Assembly (NCBI RefSeq): GCF_905147365.1
Contig: NC_056407.1
Coordinates: forward strand, 24,287,980 to 24,351,979
Direction: 5' to 3'
Length of the DNA: 64,000 nt
From: Aricia agestis
Taxonomy: Eukaryota > Arthropoda > Insecta > Lepidoptera > Lycaenidae
Shown: positions 54,376 to 63,770 of the stretch, piece by piece
Numbering within the stretch: the first letter of the stretch is position 1
Layout of the letters: each line of letters begins with the position of its first letter
Program-made: the position numbers and the translations under genes
Notes under the pieces: model-generated
Seen by the model: the letters and a program-made list of their open reading frames with translations, nothing else
Databases searched by the model: none
What the model was told of the DNA's origin: nothing

Positions 54376-54664
54376 TTTTTTAAGAAATAAGAAGGCAAAC
54401 GAGCAAACGGGTCACCTGATGGAAAGCAACTTCCGTCGCCCATGGACACTCGCAGCATCAGAAGAGCTGCAGGTGCGTTGCCAGCCTTTTAAGATGGAAT
54501 AGGGGAGGATAGGGAAGGGAATAGGGTAGAGGATTGGGCCCCTGGTAAACTCTCTCACTCGGCGAAACACAGCGCAAGCGCTGTTTCACGCCGGTTTTCT
54601 GTGAGAACGTGGTATTTCTCCGGTCGAGCCGGCCCATTCGTGCCGAAGCATGGCTCTCCCACGT
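54376..54664 (-). mobile_element. LepA retroposon, full length, shortened tract
   Basis: TAAGAAATAAGAAGGCAAAC to AAGCATGGCTCTCCCACGT. The GGG tract is reduced to about GGGGAGGATAGGGAAGGG. Confidence 0.92.
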
Positions 54665-54898
54665 GTAAATATTATTAGAATTGATCTTCTTCGGAGTTAT
54701 TCACAATTTCCGTTATACTCGGTAGCCCATATTTTGTCGCTGAACTGACAAATCCAAGCGGTAAGTTTAAGAAACCGAGGCGAACAGGAATAGTGAACAC
54801 CAACGCTTGTACGTGGGTAAGCCATGATGGCACGAGTGTGTAACCATTTCCGAAGTATAATATTTTAAATCGCTTTTAAAAAGAACTCGAACTACAAA

Positions 54899-55115
54899 AT
54901 CCATACTAATATTATAAATGCAAAAGTTTGTCTGACTGACCGTCACCCTGTTACCTCTTCACGCCCAAACCACTGAAACGACTTGGCTGGTTTAGAGTAT
55001 TATAGGTACTTTGCGTCCCGGGAAAGGACTTAGGATACTTTTAATCCCTGAATAAATGTAGTTCCCGCGCGATAAATGAGTCTTCACGCATCATTGTTGC
55101 GGGCTTCATCTAGTT
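54899..55115 (-). mobile_element. RTE-E tail, full length
   Basis: AATCCATACTAATATTATAA, CTCTTCACGCCCAAACCAC, CGTCCCGGGAAAGGACTTAG, TTCCCGCGCGATAAATG and GGGCTTCATCTAGTTT. Confidence 0.87.
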
Positions 55116-55125
55116 TAATCCATCA

Positions 55126-55187
55126 ATGCCCAAGCGGCAGCCGGCAATTGAAAATCTATTGTGTCTGCGATACCTACGATGCAGGTG
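55126..55187. repeat. RepK copy
   Basis: ATCAATGCCCAAGCGGCAGC, AATCTATTGTGTCTGCGATA and CCTACGATGC. Confidence 0.65.
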
Positions 55188-55270
55188 CTTATATAATGTG
55201 TAAGGCTGTCCTACTGTGTCAACATTAACCTGATGTTGAATGATTAATAGAAATTTAAATATATTAATAA

Positions 55271-55665
55271 AATCGGCCAAGTGCGAGTCAGACTCGCGAA
55301 AGTAGGAAAAAAATATATTTTTGTATGGGATTAATTATTTATTTTATTTTAATTATATTATTTAATATTAAAGTACACATATAATTGAGGATTTTGTGAA
55401 AATTTCAAGTGTCTACATGTTGTCGTTATAGATTACGAGCCAACAAGAGTAAAAAAATCACGTTTGTTGTATGGGACCCCCCCTGAAATAAAAAAAATAT
55501 TTTGTTGTTATAGCGGCATCAGAAATACATAATCTGTGAAAATTTCAGTAGTCTAGCTATAGCGGTTCTTGAGATACAGCCTGGAGACAGACAGACAGAC
55601 GGACAGACATCGAAGTCTCAGTAATAGGGTCCCGTTTTTACCCTTTGGGTACGGAACCCTAAAAA
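55271..55665 (+). mobile_element. RepD, full length
   Basis: AATCGGCCAAGTGCGAGTCA at the start, a small deletion near the GGGTTCCGTACC site, then co-linear to ACCCTTTGGGTACGGAACCC. Confidence 0.88.
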
Positions 55666-56150
55666 GGAAAGCTTAAATGTTAATTCAAACTTCAAACTCT
55701 ACGAAATTTCACGCAAATCCGTTCAGTAGGTTAGGGTCTGTTTAATGCACAAAGTTGGTATTATGTTCAGGCTGAGTTTTCATTTTATATTCAACTTGTT
55801 CTAAAAATTTGATACTCGGTGTATTCGATATTCAGACTGAGAAATATCTATTCCAGTTATAAATGGATAGTTTTTATGTCCAAGTTTATCACCGCAAAGC
55901 GTAAACTGTGGAGTCATTCAAACAGTTTATTATCAGAATTTATGCTTGGAAGCGTTTATCGAAAGGGGAAATATTTAAATTTTGACCTACAATATCAAAT
56001 TATCTTAGATAAATTATGTGTACTTAATAAAAATAAATTTTCAATTCTGTTAGTCTCGTCAAAACTTAAGAACGACCGCTGTATCGATTTGGATAATTTT
56101 TAACACGCTTATATTAGCTTCATTTGTAACTATGTAAGGAAATCTTGGAA
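55666..56150. other. Unassigned stretch with one orphan ORF
   Basis: The 94-codon frame 55819-56103 is rich in Lys, Ser and Leu, with no motif I recognise. No splice, promoter or repeat evidence supports it. Confidence 0.35.
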
Positions 56151-56500
56151 TAATAATATTTTGACCCACTTCCCGGTCTTCGATTAGGATGAAATTTTGC
56201 ACACGCTCTGAGTTCTGATGACAATACATGACTACTTACTAGCTAAGAAACGTCACTACAAATCCAATATAGCGGCCTCCCCAAGATGGCGGACAGGCTA
56301 ATATTTGAAATGTATTCCCATTGTATTGTATCAAATGAAAGGGTTTGCTCTCAGGAATACGAAAAAAATAGTCACATAGTCACGTCACTAAAATCAAGCA
56401 TGGCGGACATCCAAGGTGGCGGATTGGCGTTTGGTCATTCTGATGATTCTCCTTATTCTGATTATGATCATCAGTGATAATTTTATAAACTTTCTTACAC
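56151..56500. repeat. Possible repeat with AAGATGGCGGAC motifs
   Basis: CCAAGATGGCGGAC, GCATGGCGGACATCCAAGGT and GGTGGCGGATTGGCG recur within 130 bases, with ATGAAAGGGTTTGCTC. It resembles a dispersed lepidopteran repeat, but no second copy lies in the window. The open frame 56286-56477 is probably incidental. Confidence 0.35.
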
Positions 56501-56828
56501 GGGTGACAAAAACCGGTAGTTCTTAAGCTCTTGATTTACTTTTTAATCAAAAGCTAAAAACTTATAGTCAAATAATGAGCTTAACTCATAAAATACAAAC
56601 TATAAATAATACAAACACTACCGAATTCATCACAGAAAATAGATTATTACGATTTGATGCCATATTATTTCTCTATCAGAAATTACTTAGAGATATTACC
56701 TCTGATTCCACGTTACAAGAATCCATCGATGGATGATAGATATTTAATGAGAGGCTGGTTACGAAGTTCTCTGTTATATTTTATAAATGTGTATTACGGA
56801 TTCTCTGTTATATTAAAATATAAAAGAG
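56501..56828. other. Unassigned AT-rich stretch
   Basis: ACGGATTCTCTGTTATATT and its complement AATATAAAAGAGAATCCGT pair at about 56797-56835. No gene. Confidence 0.45.
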
Positions 56829-57243
56829 AATCCGTACTGTTATAGAGCAAAAATAAGCCAAAAATTGTTTTTTTTTTGTATGGGATGGCCCCCCTTTAAT
56901 TTTTATTATATTTTAATATTAAGTATTATTAATTATTAAAGTACACATATTATAATTTAGGCCTTAGTGAGAATCACAAGTGCCTACCTGTTGCCATTAT
57001 TGATATCGAGCAAGAAAGGCCAAAAAAATCACGTTTGTTGTAAGGGTCCCGTCCCCTTAAATATATATTTTTTTTTTAGTATTTGTTGTTATAGCAGCAA
57101 AAGATATACATAATCTGTGAAAATTTTATAAGTCTAGCTACAGCGGTTCTTGAGATACAGCCTGGTGAAAGACAGACGGACAGACAACGAAGTCTTAGTA
57201 ATAGGGTCCCGTTTTTACCCTTTGGGTACGGAACCCTAAAAAT
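56829..57243 (+). mobile_element. RepD, 5' end missing
   Basis: Starts at the TCCGTACTGTTATAGAGC point and continues to ACCCTTTGGGTACGGAACCC. The TCGGCCAAGTGCGAGTC start is absent. Confidence 0.87.
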
Positions 57244-57850
57244 AGTCGTTAAAAATGAATTTACTATGTACCTAGTCATATAAATTTATTTGAATTATTT
57301 TTTTATTTCCTTTCGATACTTTAAAAATACCGTTGCCGAAGAAATTGAAAATACCACACTACGAAGTTTGTAAAATAGTAATAACATAGAGGAATAACCA
57401 GTTTTTTTTCTGGTAATAACAACAATTAACATAGTACAGATATATCTTCAAAGAATTTTCTACAGAAGACCTATTAATAACAGTTGAAAGCTGAACCTGA
57501 AAAATTATGGCCATTTGTTACTCTTCAATGAGGTTTAAGCTTAAATTTATTTTTATTTTTGTATTTTAAGTGTAGAAGCATTTAAAAAATACTATATACA
57601 TAATAATTATAATTTTTACTTTACTGTCAGTTTACAAATAAATCTGCCAGTTCTTTGTAATTGTAAATGTCAACATAGGCTTTAAATTAATAAAATAACT
57701 TTTAATTTATTAAAGCTCATGACTATATCAGTTTTATTTTTGACAATTTTTACGAAATAAAAATGTACTCCATGTAGAATAGACCATAAGTATATTAAAA
57801 AAAATAAAAACACAGGAATTTACTGCAAAAATACCTCTCAAAAACTTGTC
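57244..57850. other. AT-rich stretch, no gene seen
   Basis: No feature supported. Confidence 0.5.
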
Positions 57851-57854
57851 ATGT

Positions 57855-57941
57855 CCCCGCGTTCCATTTAGCATTAAAAACGATCAAAACGCTCAAAATG
57901 GAGACATTTTGAGCGTTTTTAACGCTAAATGGAACGCGGGG
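57855..57941. mobile_element. Foldback element
   Basis: CCCCGCGTTCCATTTAGC and GCTAAATGGAACGCGGGG pair, then TTAAAAACG/CGTTTTTAA-type and ACGCTCAAAATG/CATTTTGAGCG pairs, with a small bulge on the left arm. Almost no loop. Confidence 0.85.
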
Positions 57942-58217
57942 ATAGCATGTGTGATGTCACTGAATGCTGATTGGTGTTTTGAAATCCGTTCCGTTTCAAG
58001 TTACTTTTAATTCGTAATTTAAAAAGCAAACAATATTTTATATAATATGAACCTTGCAGTGGCCCTTCTTTTATATTTTTTTAACGATTCAATTGCAACA
58101 TTTTCATAAATATTATATTTGCATTGAAATTTCAAGAAGGAGCACAAAACTTTACAAATAATAATTATTGAATCAAGAGGGAGTTCTTAACTACTGGACC
58201 TACAGTTCTATCTAATA

Positions 58218-58390
58218 ATTCTAATATTATAAATGCGAAAAATTGTATGTAGGTCTGTATGTCTGTCTTTTGCTTCTTCACACCTTAACTGCTGAACCGA
58301 TTTTGATAAGACTCGGTATGGAGATAACGTTTGAGTACCGGTTACGTTTTATACCGGAAAACTGTACGGTTCAACGACAAATGAAATTCT
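58218..58390 (-). mobile_element. RTE-E tail, cut by LepA
   Basis: TTCTAATATTATAAATGCGA to GTACGGTTCAACGACAAATG; the remaining CATCTAGT end is lost at the LepA insertion. Confidence 0.8.
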
Positions 58391-58393
58391 TGT

Positions 58394-58630
58394 TTTTTTT
58401 TTATGAAATAAGGGGGCAAACGAGCAAACGGGTCACCTGATCGAAAGTAACTACCGTCGCCCATGCACACTCGCAACGTAGAAGAGCTGCAGGTGCTTTG
58501 CAAGCCTTTTGAGAGGGAATACGTTCTCTTTTTGAAGGTTTACAGGTCGTATTGGTCCGGAAATACTGCTAATGACAGCTCATTCCAGATTTTAGCATAA
58601 TAGTAAATATAGCCTGAAAAGGCATTAATT
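58394..58630 (-). mobile_element. LepA-like retroposon, divergent member
   Basis: Starts as LepA (TTATGAAATAAGGGGGCAAA, GGGTCACCTGA, CTCGCAACGTAGAAGAGCTG) but, instead of the GGG tract, continues ACGTTCTCTTTTTGAAGG, GGTCGTATTGGTCCGGAAAT and CTCATTCCAGATTTTAGC. That second half matches a widespread lepidopteran repeat type that shares the ACCTGATGG...GAGCTGC...GGCCTTTT part. Confidence 0.7.
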
Positions 58631-58849
58631 ACCTCTAAGTCCTTGACTGCGTACGTTTTAGTTTTTTACGCAGCGGCATCCAAATTGCTCGCCAATCGAT
58701 CACCACCCGGCACTGAGTTAGTTTTACAAGTCAATTATAGTCGCTACACACGAACATTACTATCCCGAAATGTATTTAAATGTATTTAAGTTTTTGTTAC
58801 GTGTAGTTTATTGTAGTCGCTAATAACCCTGATGTTAAAGGAACTTAAC

Positions 58850-58925
58850 CCATCAATTCCCAAGCGGCACCCGGCTGTCCCATAACATTTTAAAATCTAT
58901 TGTGTCTGCCATTTCCACGATCGAT
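58850..58925. repeat. RepK copy
   Basis: CCATCAATTCCCAAGCGGCA, CCCGGCTGTCCCA, AATCTATTGTGTCTGCCATT and CCACGATCG. Confidence 0.65.
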
Positions 58926-59345
58926 GTGTTAAATTAATTAAAAAAATATTAAATTATCCTAAATTCTGTTGTGGATAAACTGCACAATGCTCACTTGTAT
59001 TTGAAGTGACTTTTCCAACGTATGAGTTGTACACATGTTTTATTGGAACTAGTAAATTGGTCAGTAACAAGAAAAACTTATACAATATGAAAGTAAATTG
59101 TGAATTAGATTATGTCATACAAGTATAATATTATTATAAACGGGTATCGTAAATATCCTTTATATATTACTAATTAGAATTTCAATTTCAAATTAAACAT
59201 TTTTATAGTGATTTAATATGCCTCGCTGCACATGGCAACGACATGAATGCCAAGTTCGATGGATACACATTCATAATGTTATGTAAAGTCAGTACCTATA
59301 TTCTTTATTTTAGACCGCCCGAATCAGCCGCTATCATAATAAAAA
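58926..59345. other. AT-rich stretch, no gene seen
   Basis: No feature supported. Confidence 0.5.
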
Positions 59346-59739
59346 ATAATTGGCTAAGAGCGAGTAGGATTTGCGCACGAAGGGTTCCGTACCGTTGTAG
59401 AGCAAAAATAGGCCAAAGTGATTTTTTTTATAGGATTAAATTTTAATTTTATTTAAATATTATTATTTTTATTAAGAAACACGTATATCTAAGGGCTTTG
59501 TGAAAATTTCAAGTCTTACTGTTGCCATTATTGATATCGAGCAAAAAGGCAAAAAAATCACGTTTGTTGTATCGGAGCCCCCCTTAAATATTGATATTAT
59601 TTTGTTTTTAGTATTTATTGTTAAAGCGGCAACATAATTATTATATACACAATCTGTAAAATTTTCAATTTCAATTTGAAGTCTTAATAGAGTCCCGTTT
59701 TTTAGTCTTTGGGTACGGACTACGGAACTCTAAAAATGA
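59346..59739 (+). mobile_element. RepD, full length, diverged
   Basis: AATTGGCTAAGAGCGAGTAG, TTGCGCACGAAGGGTTCCG, then GAGCAAAAAGGCAAAAAAAT, and an end shortened around TTAGTCTTTGGGTACGG. Confidence 0.83.
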
Positions 59740-59909
59740 AAAATAAAATGTACTTAATATTTTTTATTAAAATCAGTGAACCATAATATTATGTAGCAAC
59801 AGTAAAATTACCTAAATTTGTAATATACTTTTATTATTTAGAATTTAGAAATCACAAGCTTTTCTCAGACGACAGGTCATAATAATTTAGGAGTAATTTA
59901 TAGTATAAA

Positions 59910-59951
59910 TTGGTATGATACCCACAAACGGTTGTGGGTAATCATACCAAT
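59910..59951. repeat. Hairpin
   Basis: ATTGGTATGATACCCACAA pairs with TTGTGGGTAATCATACCAAT around ACGG with one bulge. Confidence 0.85.
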
Positions 59952-60200
59952 ATTGTAATCAATTCAACTTATTGTAATACTGGATGACCCGTGAACTTCA
60001 TATCATCGTTTAAGCCTTCCCTGGACTTCTACGAGAATTTCGAGATAAAAATTAACCAAATTGGTTCAGCCGTCGATAGCAAGACTAACAAAATTTTGAA
60101 AATAATTTTTATTTATATAGTTCTTGAATACAATTTATTTCGTTTGTAACCTATAAACTACCAGATTATATTTATTGGACAAAAATCCCAGTGCGATAAA

Positions 60201-60340
60201 AATACTAGATGGCGCCCGCAACTCCATTGCACAAACATTCGTTTATCGCGCGGCAACTGTTCTATATCCAGGATAAAAAGTATCCTGTCCTTTCCTGGGA
60301 CTCGAAGTATCGTCATTTTAAATTTCAGCAAAATCCACAT
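60201..60340 (+). mobile_element. RTE-E tail, 3' truncated
   Basis: TACTAGATGGCGCCCGCAAC, TTTATCGCGCGGCAACTG, AAAAGTATCCTGTCCTTTCC and CTGGGACTCGAAGTATCG. Confidence 0.82.
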
Positions 60341-60630
60341 ATTTTATCATACCTGTTTAAGAAGAAGAATAAGCCCATAAATTCATAAGTTTATTTTATC
60401 AAACTTCATCAAATATACTAATTGTTTTTTTTTTATTTTTATTGTTGGTTTGATTAAAGACTATATCTTGAATTAATCTTGAAACCCATTCCAGATTGAT
60501 CTAGTGGTAAGGAGCTAATGGAAATTGCAGTCAGCAGAAAGCAGGACGTATTAATTAAGACACAGCTTATCTAGTTGGACGTTGCATAAATACATTAGGA
60601 CATCACGGGCTGCATACATAAATAGTTTAA
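60341..60630. other. Unassigned AT-rich stretch
   Basis: No feature supported. Confidence 0.45.
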
Positions 60631-60636
60631 TATACA

Positions 60637-60779
60637 ATGTGTCCCGACACCAGTTAAGCTATCAAATGAGACTTTTGTATGTCCATATGATATTTACAAA
60701 CGATAGAGAAAAAAATGACAGCCAATTTTTCGATAAAATGTGCCATATTAATGGCTCGGACAATGGTGTCGGGACACAT
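60637..60779. mobile_element. MITE with 16-bp perfect ends
   Basis: ATGTGTCCCGACACCA (60637-60652) and TGGTGTCGGGACACAT (60764-60779) are exact complements. 143 bp in total; TATA-type sequence flanks both sides. The opposed open frames here are shadows. Confidence 0.82.
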
Positions 60780-61019
60780 AGTATAAGACTTTTGGAAACA
60801 AGTTCAAGTGGGTTTGTTTAATGCCGAAATAAATATTATTGTTATTAGCCCGAAGATAGCTAAAATTCGCTAGATTTATCATCTTACCCCAAAACACAAC
60901 CTTAACAGTAAATATAAGGCAACTCTTAATTCTAACCTCAATGAATTGTAAACTTTTGCTTCCACCAATACCACACAGAAATAATTCCACAAAAATTCGG
61001 AATAAAAAATGCAACTTAC

Positions 61020-61205
61020 GTATACATAATTGAATCCGTACAGTAACAAACATCCACACACACACAACACAGCACTGCACGTGTAGTCCCGGGCGCGGGC
61101 GGCGCGGCACTGCCGGGGGGCGGAGGCCGAGGGGCGAAGGCCGGGGGGCGCCGCGCAGGCGGACCCGGGTCGCCCACTTATCTTCGCTGATGCAGAATGC
61201 AAAAG
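61020..61205 (-). other. GC-rich block, possible 5' exon on minus strand
   Basis: 61080-61175 is extremely GC- and CpG-rich (GCGGGCGGCGCGGCAC, GGGGCGCCGCGCAGGCGG) in an AT-rich neighbourhood. On the minus strand it is followed by ATTATGTATAC and then a consensus splice donor GTAAGT (61014-61019 on plus as ACTTAC). CpG-rich first exons next to a strong donor are common for insect genes, so this may be a promoter-proximal non-coding or partly coding exon. No TATA box or downstream exon is identified. The minus open frames here (60748-61110, 60879-61202) run past the donor and are unlikely as drawn. Confidence 0.3.
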
Positions 61206-61282
61206 CGCAATTAGAACGTCTCGACTGATTGTATTTACTATTTTTGTAATCGAAATGGTTTATTACGCTTTTGGATTAGAAC

Positions 61283-61573
61283 TTAAGAGTCCGGGTGCCA
61301 TCGCAGTTCTCATACAAACGTAATACCAAGATAATTTCCCATACGAGAATATTTACCATATTTGAGTTATTATTCAACTTAAGATCGTAATTACCTAGGT
61401 TCCTGTACAAAGATTCACTGCAGAATATTTTCATACCAAAAAATATGAACTATTACAATTTAGTATGTAAATATTGTAATCGTTCATATTTTTGGTATGT
61501 AAATATTGGGAAAATGGAAAATTATCTTGGTATTACGTTTGTATGAGAACTGCGATGGCATCCGGACTCTTAA
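61283..61573. mobile_element. TTAA-flanked MITE with long inverted repeats
   Basis: TTAA at 61283-61286 and 61570-61573. Left arm GAGTCCGGGTGCCATCGCAG and on pairs with the right arm ending GCGATGGCATCCGGACTC for about 60 bp with few mismatches. An inner pair, AATATTTTCATACCAAAAA with TTTTTGGTATGTAAATATT, lies at about 61430-61508. piggyBac-type by target; no ORF. Confidence 0.9.
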
Positions 61574-62510
61574 TATTATTTCTCGTTACAGTTACAGCAC
61601 TAGCAGTGGTTCAGTAAGCGAGAAAACTATGAACTATAGTCGCATACTTATTTAGTAACAGAAATTATTATTATTTTTGATTTTTGGCATAACTTATGGC
61701 ATACAAATCAATGAGGTTTACATGTGACGAGGCACACTACAAACAAAGTTTTCGTAGCAGGGTCTGGGTTTACGCTATGTTAAAATAAGTTTGCGACGTT
61801 ATAATATCTTTTTGGAATATTTAGGTCGGATAAAAAGACAGTCTGTGACAGTGACTTTTAATAGTCAATGTATGTTAAATAGTTTGTATGATGGTCCATG
61901 TATTGTGTCTGTATAATATCCATTATACAGTGAAAGTATATTGTATATTATACAAAACAATAATTAGAGAAAATATTTTCATAAACTATTTACTGTTTAT
62001 CTCATCTGGTCGACTTTCAGAAGAATTTCCTTTCCCTTCAACGCAAGTCGTAGAAAAATAGGTCATTGTTATTAGTGTGTGTGCATGATGAACAAAACCA
62101 CAAAATGACTTTGTAAACAGGGGGAGGTTGTTGGCGCCAGCAAATGGTTAACTGGCTATGTGTAATCAACTCTTAACTGAACTTATTATGTTTTGAATAG
62201 TTCTCCTTCTCTGAAGTAAAAGTTTTATAAACTTGAAAAAAGTTCAGTGTCTACTTTTACTCGTAAGTATATTTTTATATAAATACCAGTTTATTTGAAG
62301 TCTCGTTGTGAAAAATCGAATTTATTTAATTTTGAAGTCTTTTTTTTTATTTAATTTCTTTAATTTTAAGTTTTAACAAGGCTATCTCAAGATTATTTTT
62401 ACTTATTTATTGGTATGAATAAACCTATTTTTAAGGGCTAACTTATATTTTAAAAAGCATAGACTATATTATTATCCTATTTCCTTATGCGTCGACTTAT
62501 TGAGGTGGAA
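61574..62510. other. AT-rich stretch, no gene seen
   Basis: No repeat or ORF supported. Confidence 0.5.
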
Positions 62511-62519
62511 CGATACTCG

Positions 62520-62765
62520 CTTGACGGCGTAGCAGGCGGCTACGTCCGCTACGTTGGGTCTACGTGATGCTACAAAATGCCGTAGCCTACGAGTTCGTAG
62601 CACTGCTAGTTCGTAGCCCTACGAGTTCGTAGCACTGCTAGTTCGTAGCCCTACGAGTTCGTAGCACTGCTAGTTCGTAGCCCTACGAGTTCGTAGCACT
62701 GCTAGTTCGTAGCCCTACGAGTTCGTAGCACTGCTACGCACGTCTACGCCTACTGCAGCTAGCCT
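62520..62765. mobile_element. GTAGC-rich element holding a 32-bp tandem repeat
   Basis: Flanks of the tandem array carry the same GTAGC/GCTAC vocabulary in both orientations (GGCGTAGCAGGCGGCTACGT on the left, GCTACGCACGTCTACGCC on the right), suggesting a MITE with subterminal repeats in which an internal unit has amplified. Confidence 0.55.
62587..62740. repeat. 32-bp tandem repeat, about 4.8 units
   Basis: Units start at 62587, 62619, 62651, 62683 and 62715 and are essentially identical. Each unit is itself two related 16-mers, CTACGAGTTCGTAGCA and CTGCTAGTTCGTAGCC. High identity implies recent expansion. Confidence 0.95.
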
Positions 62766-62919
62766 TGATGAGCCAGTCTGCACGGCGCGTTGCGGCAGCG
62801 TTGCGTCGATGCAGCGCTGCCGTTGCGTTGAGCGCGCGTAGGTCGCGCACATACACTGCGCTTAGCACGGCGTTCGACGAGCGTTAGTAGGGCGAATATA
62901 CTTTTGGCTCAGTATAAAA

Positions 62920-63072
62920 ATGGACTTTGAAGAGATTGCTTGTGTTTGGCGCCTCTACTGTCGTTACAAAAGACGACGACAAAGGCAAAGAGAATATTGG
63001 GTGCACACAACACTAAGAGATACACTGACGCATGGAATGTTTGTAGCCAGATTTAAGACAATACGGGCCTAA
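62920..63072 (+). pseudogene. PIF/Harbinger transposase, N-terminal fragment
   Basis: A 50-codon frame from ATG at 62920. It has a basic run KRRRQRQR (residues 17-24), then YWVHTTLRDTLTHGMF (26-41), which corresponds to the conserved YWVHP...R..HG.F segment near the N-terminus of PIF/Harbinger transposases. After the MITE, 63459-63493 in a shifted frame encodes KFFNYFRMSLQF, matching the FFNYFRM motif that follows in this family. The catalytic DDE region is absent. The stop TAA at 63070-63072 coincides with the MITE target. Too short to be listed among longer ORFs; recognised from these motifs. Confidence 0.75.
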
Positions 63073-63459
63073 GGGCCTGTCCACATCTCCACGTCACGAC
63101 GTCTTCAACGTGGAACTGTTCTGTAACGTCGTTCTGTACGCTGTCATGACGTGAAAATTTACGTCAACGTTACGTAAAAACGTAACGTCACGATGTAGCA
63201 ATATTGTAACGTTACCATGCCTTGTAAAACTGCTACATTCTTCTAGATATAGACCGCATAATAGTATTCTGCTTCTGCTATTGTTAAGAAAACGGAGAGA
63301 TAGATTTAAGAAAAAAAGTCGTAAAATGTATCTAAACCGTGACGTGCAGTTTCACGTTACGTTGACGTAAATTTTCACGTCACGTCAACGTACCGTGCCA
63401 CGTTGCCGCACCGGTCCACGTTGATGACGTAGTGACGTGGAGATGTGGACAGGCCGTAA
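63070..63459. mobile_element. MITE, TAA target, ACGT-rich inverted ends
   Basis: TAA at 63070-63072 and 63457-63459. 384-bp body: GGGCCTGTCCACATCTCCAC at the left pairs with GTGGAGATGTGGACAGGCC at the right, continuing through CACGTCA-type subterminal repeats (many GTAACGT, ACGTCACG motifs on both arms). PIF/Harbinger-like target. It is inserted into the transposase fragment of a different Harbinger family. Confidence 0.85.
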
Positions 63460-63494
63460 GTTCTTTAATTATTTTAGAATGTCTTTACAATTTG

Positions 63495-63770
63495 AAAACC
63501 GACGTGAAACAGCGCTTGCGCTGTATTTCGCCGAGTGAGTGAGTTTACCGGAGGCCCAATCCCCTAACCCCTACCCTATTCCCTTCCCTACCCTCAACTA
63601 TTCCCTTCCCTTCCCTTCCCTACCCTCCCCTATTACCCTATTCCCTCTTAAAAGGCCGGCAACGCACTTGCAGCTCTTCTGATGCTGCGAGTGTCCACGG
63701 GCGACGGAAGTTGCTTTCCATCAGGTGACCCGTTTGCTCGTTTGCCCCCTTATTTCATTTAAAAAAAAAA
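63495..63770 (+). mobile_element. LepA retroposon, 5'-truncated
   Basis: Starts GAAAACCGACGTGAAACAGC and ends CCCTTATTTCATTTAAAAAA then A. Lacks the first ~60 bases. Long C-rich tract (CCCCTAACCCCTACCC...). Confidence 0.9.

Larger units (their letters stand above)
62772..63493 (+). mobile_element. PIF/Harbinger transposon, 5' end only, interrupted
   Basis: 62772-62832 is the 5' terminal region (GAGCCAGTCTGCACGG, GCGTTGCGGCAGCGTTGCG, GCAGCGCTGCCGTTGCGTTG), matching the left end of the MITE at 10513. A transposase start follows at 62920. The element is cut by a 384-bp MITE (63073-63456) and then lost at 63495, where LepA begins. Most of the transposase and the 3' end are missing. Confidence 0.75.

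Noticed and set aside
55819..56103. 94-codon open frame as a host gene
   Set aside because: No domain, no homology recognised, no supporting signals; kept only as an orphan note.
60748..61202. Two minus open frames of 120 and 107 codons at 60748-61110 and 60879-61202
   Set aside because: They overlap in different frames, one runs through MITE sequence, and both ignore the splice donor at 61019; the GC-rich part alone makes them open.
62587..62740. CRISPR array
   Set aside because: Units are contiguous 32-bp repeats without unique spacers, no cas genes, eukaryotic context.
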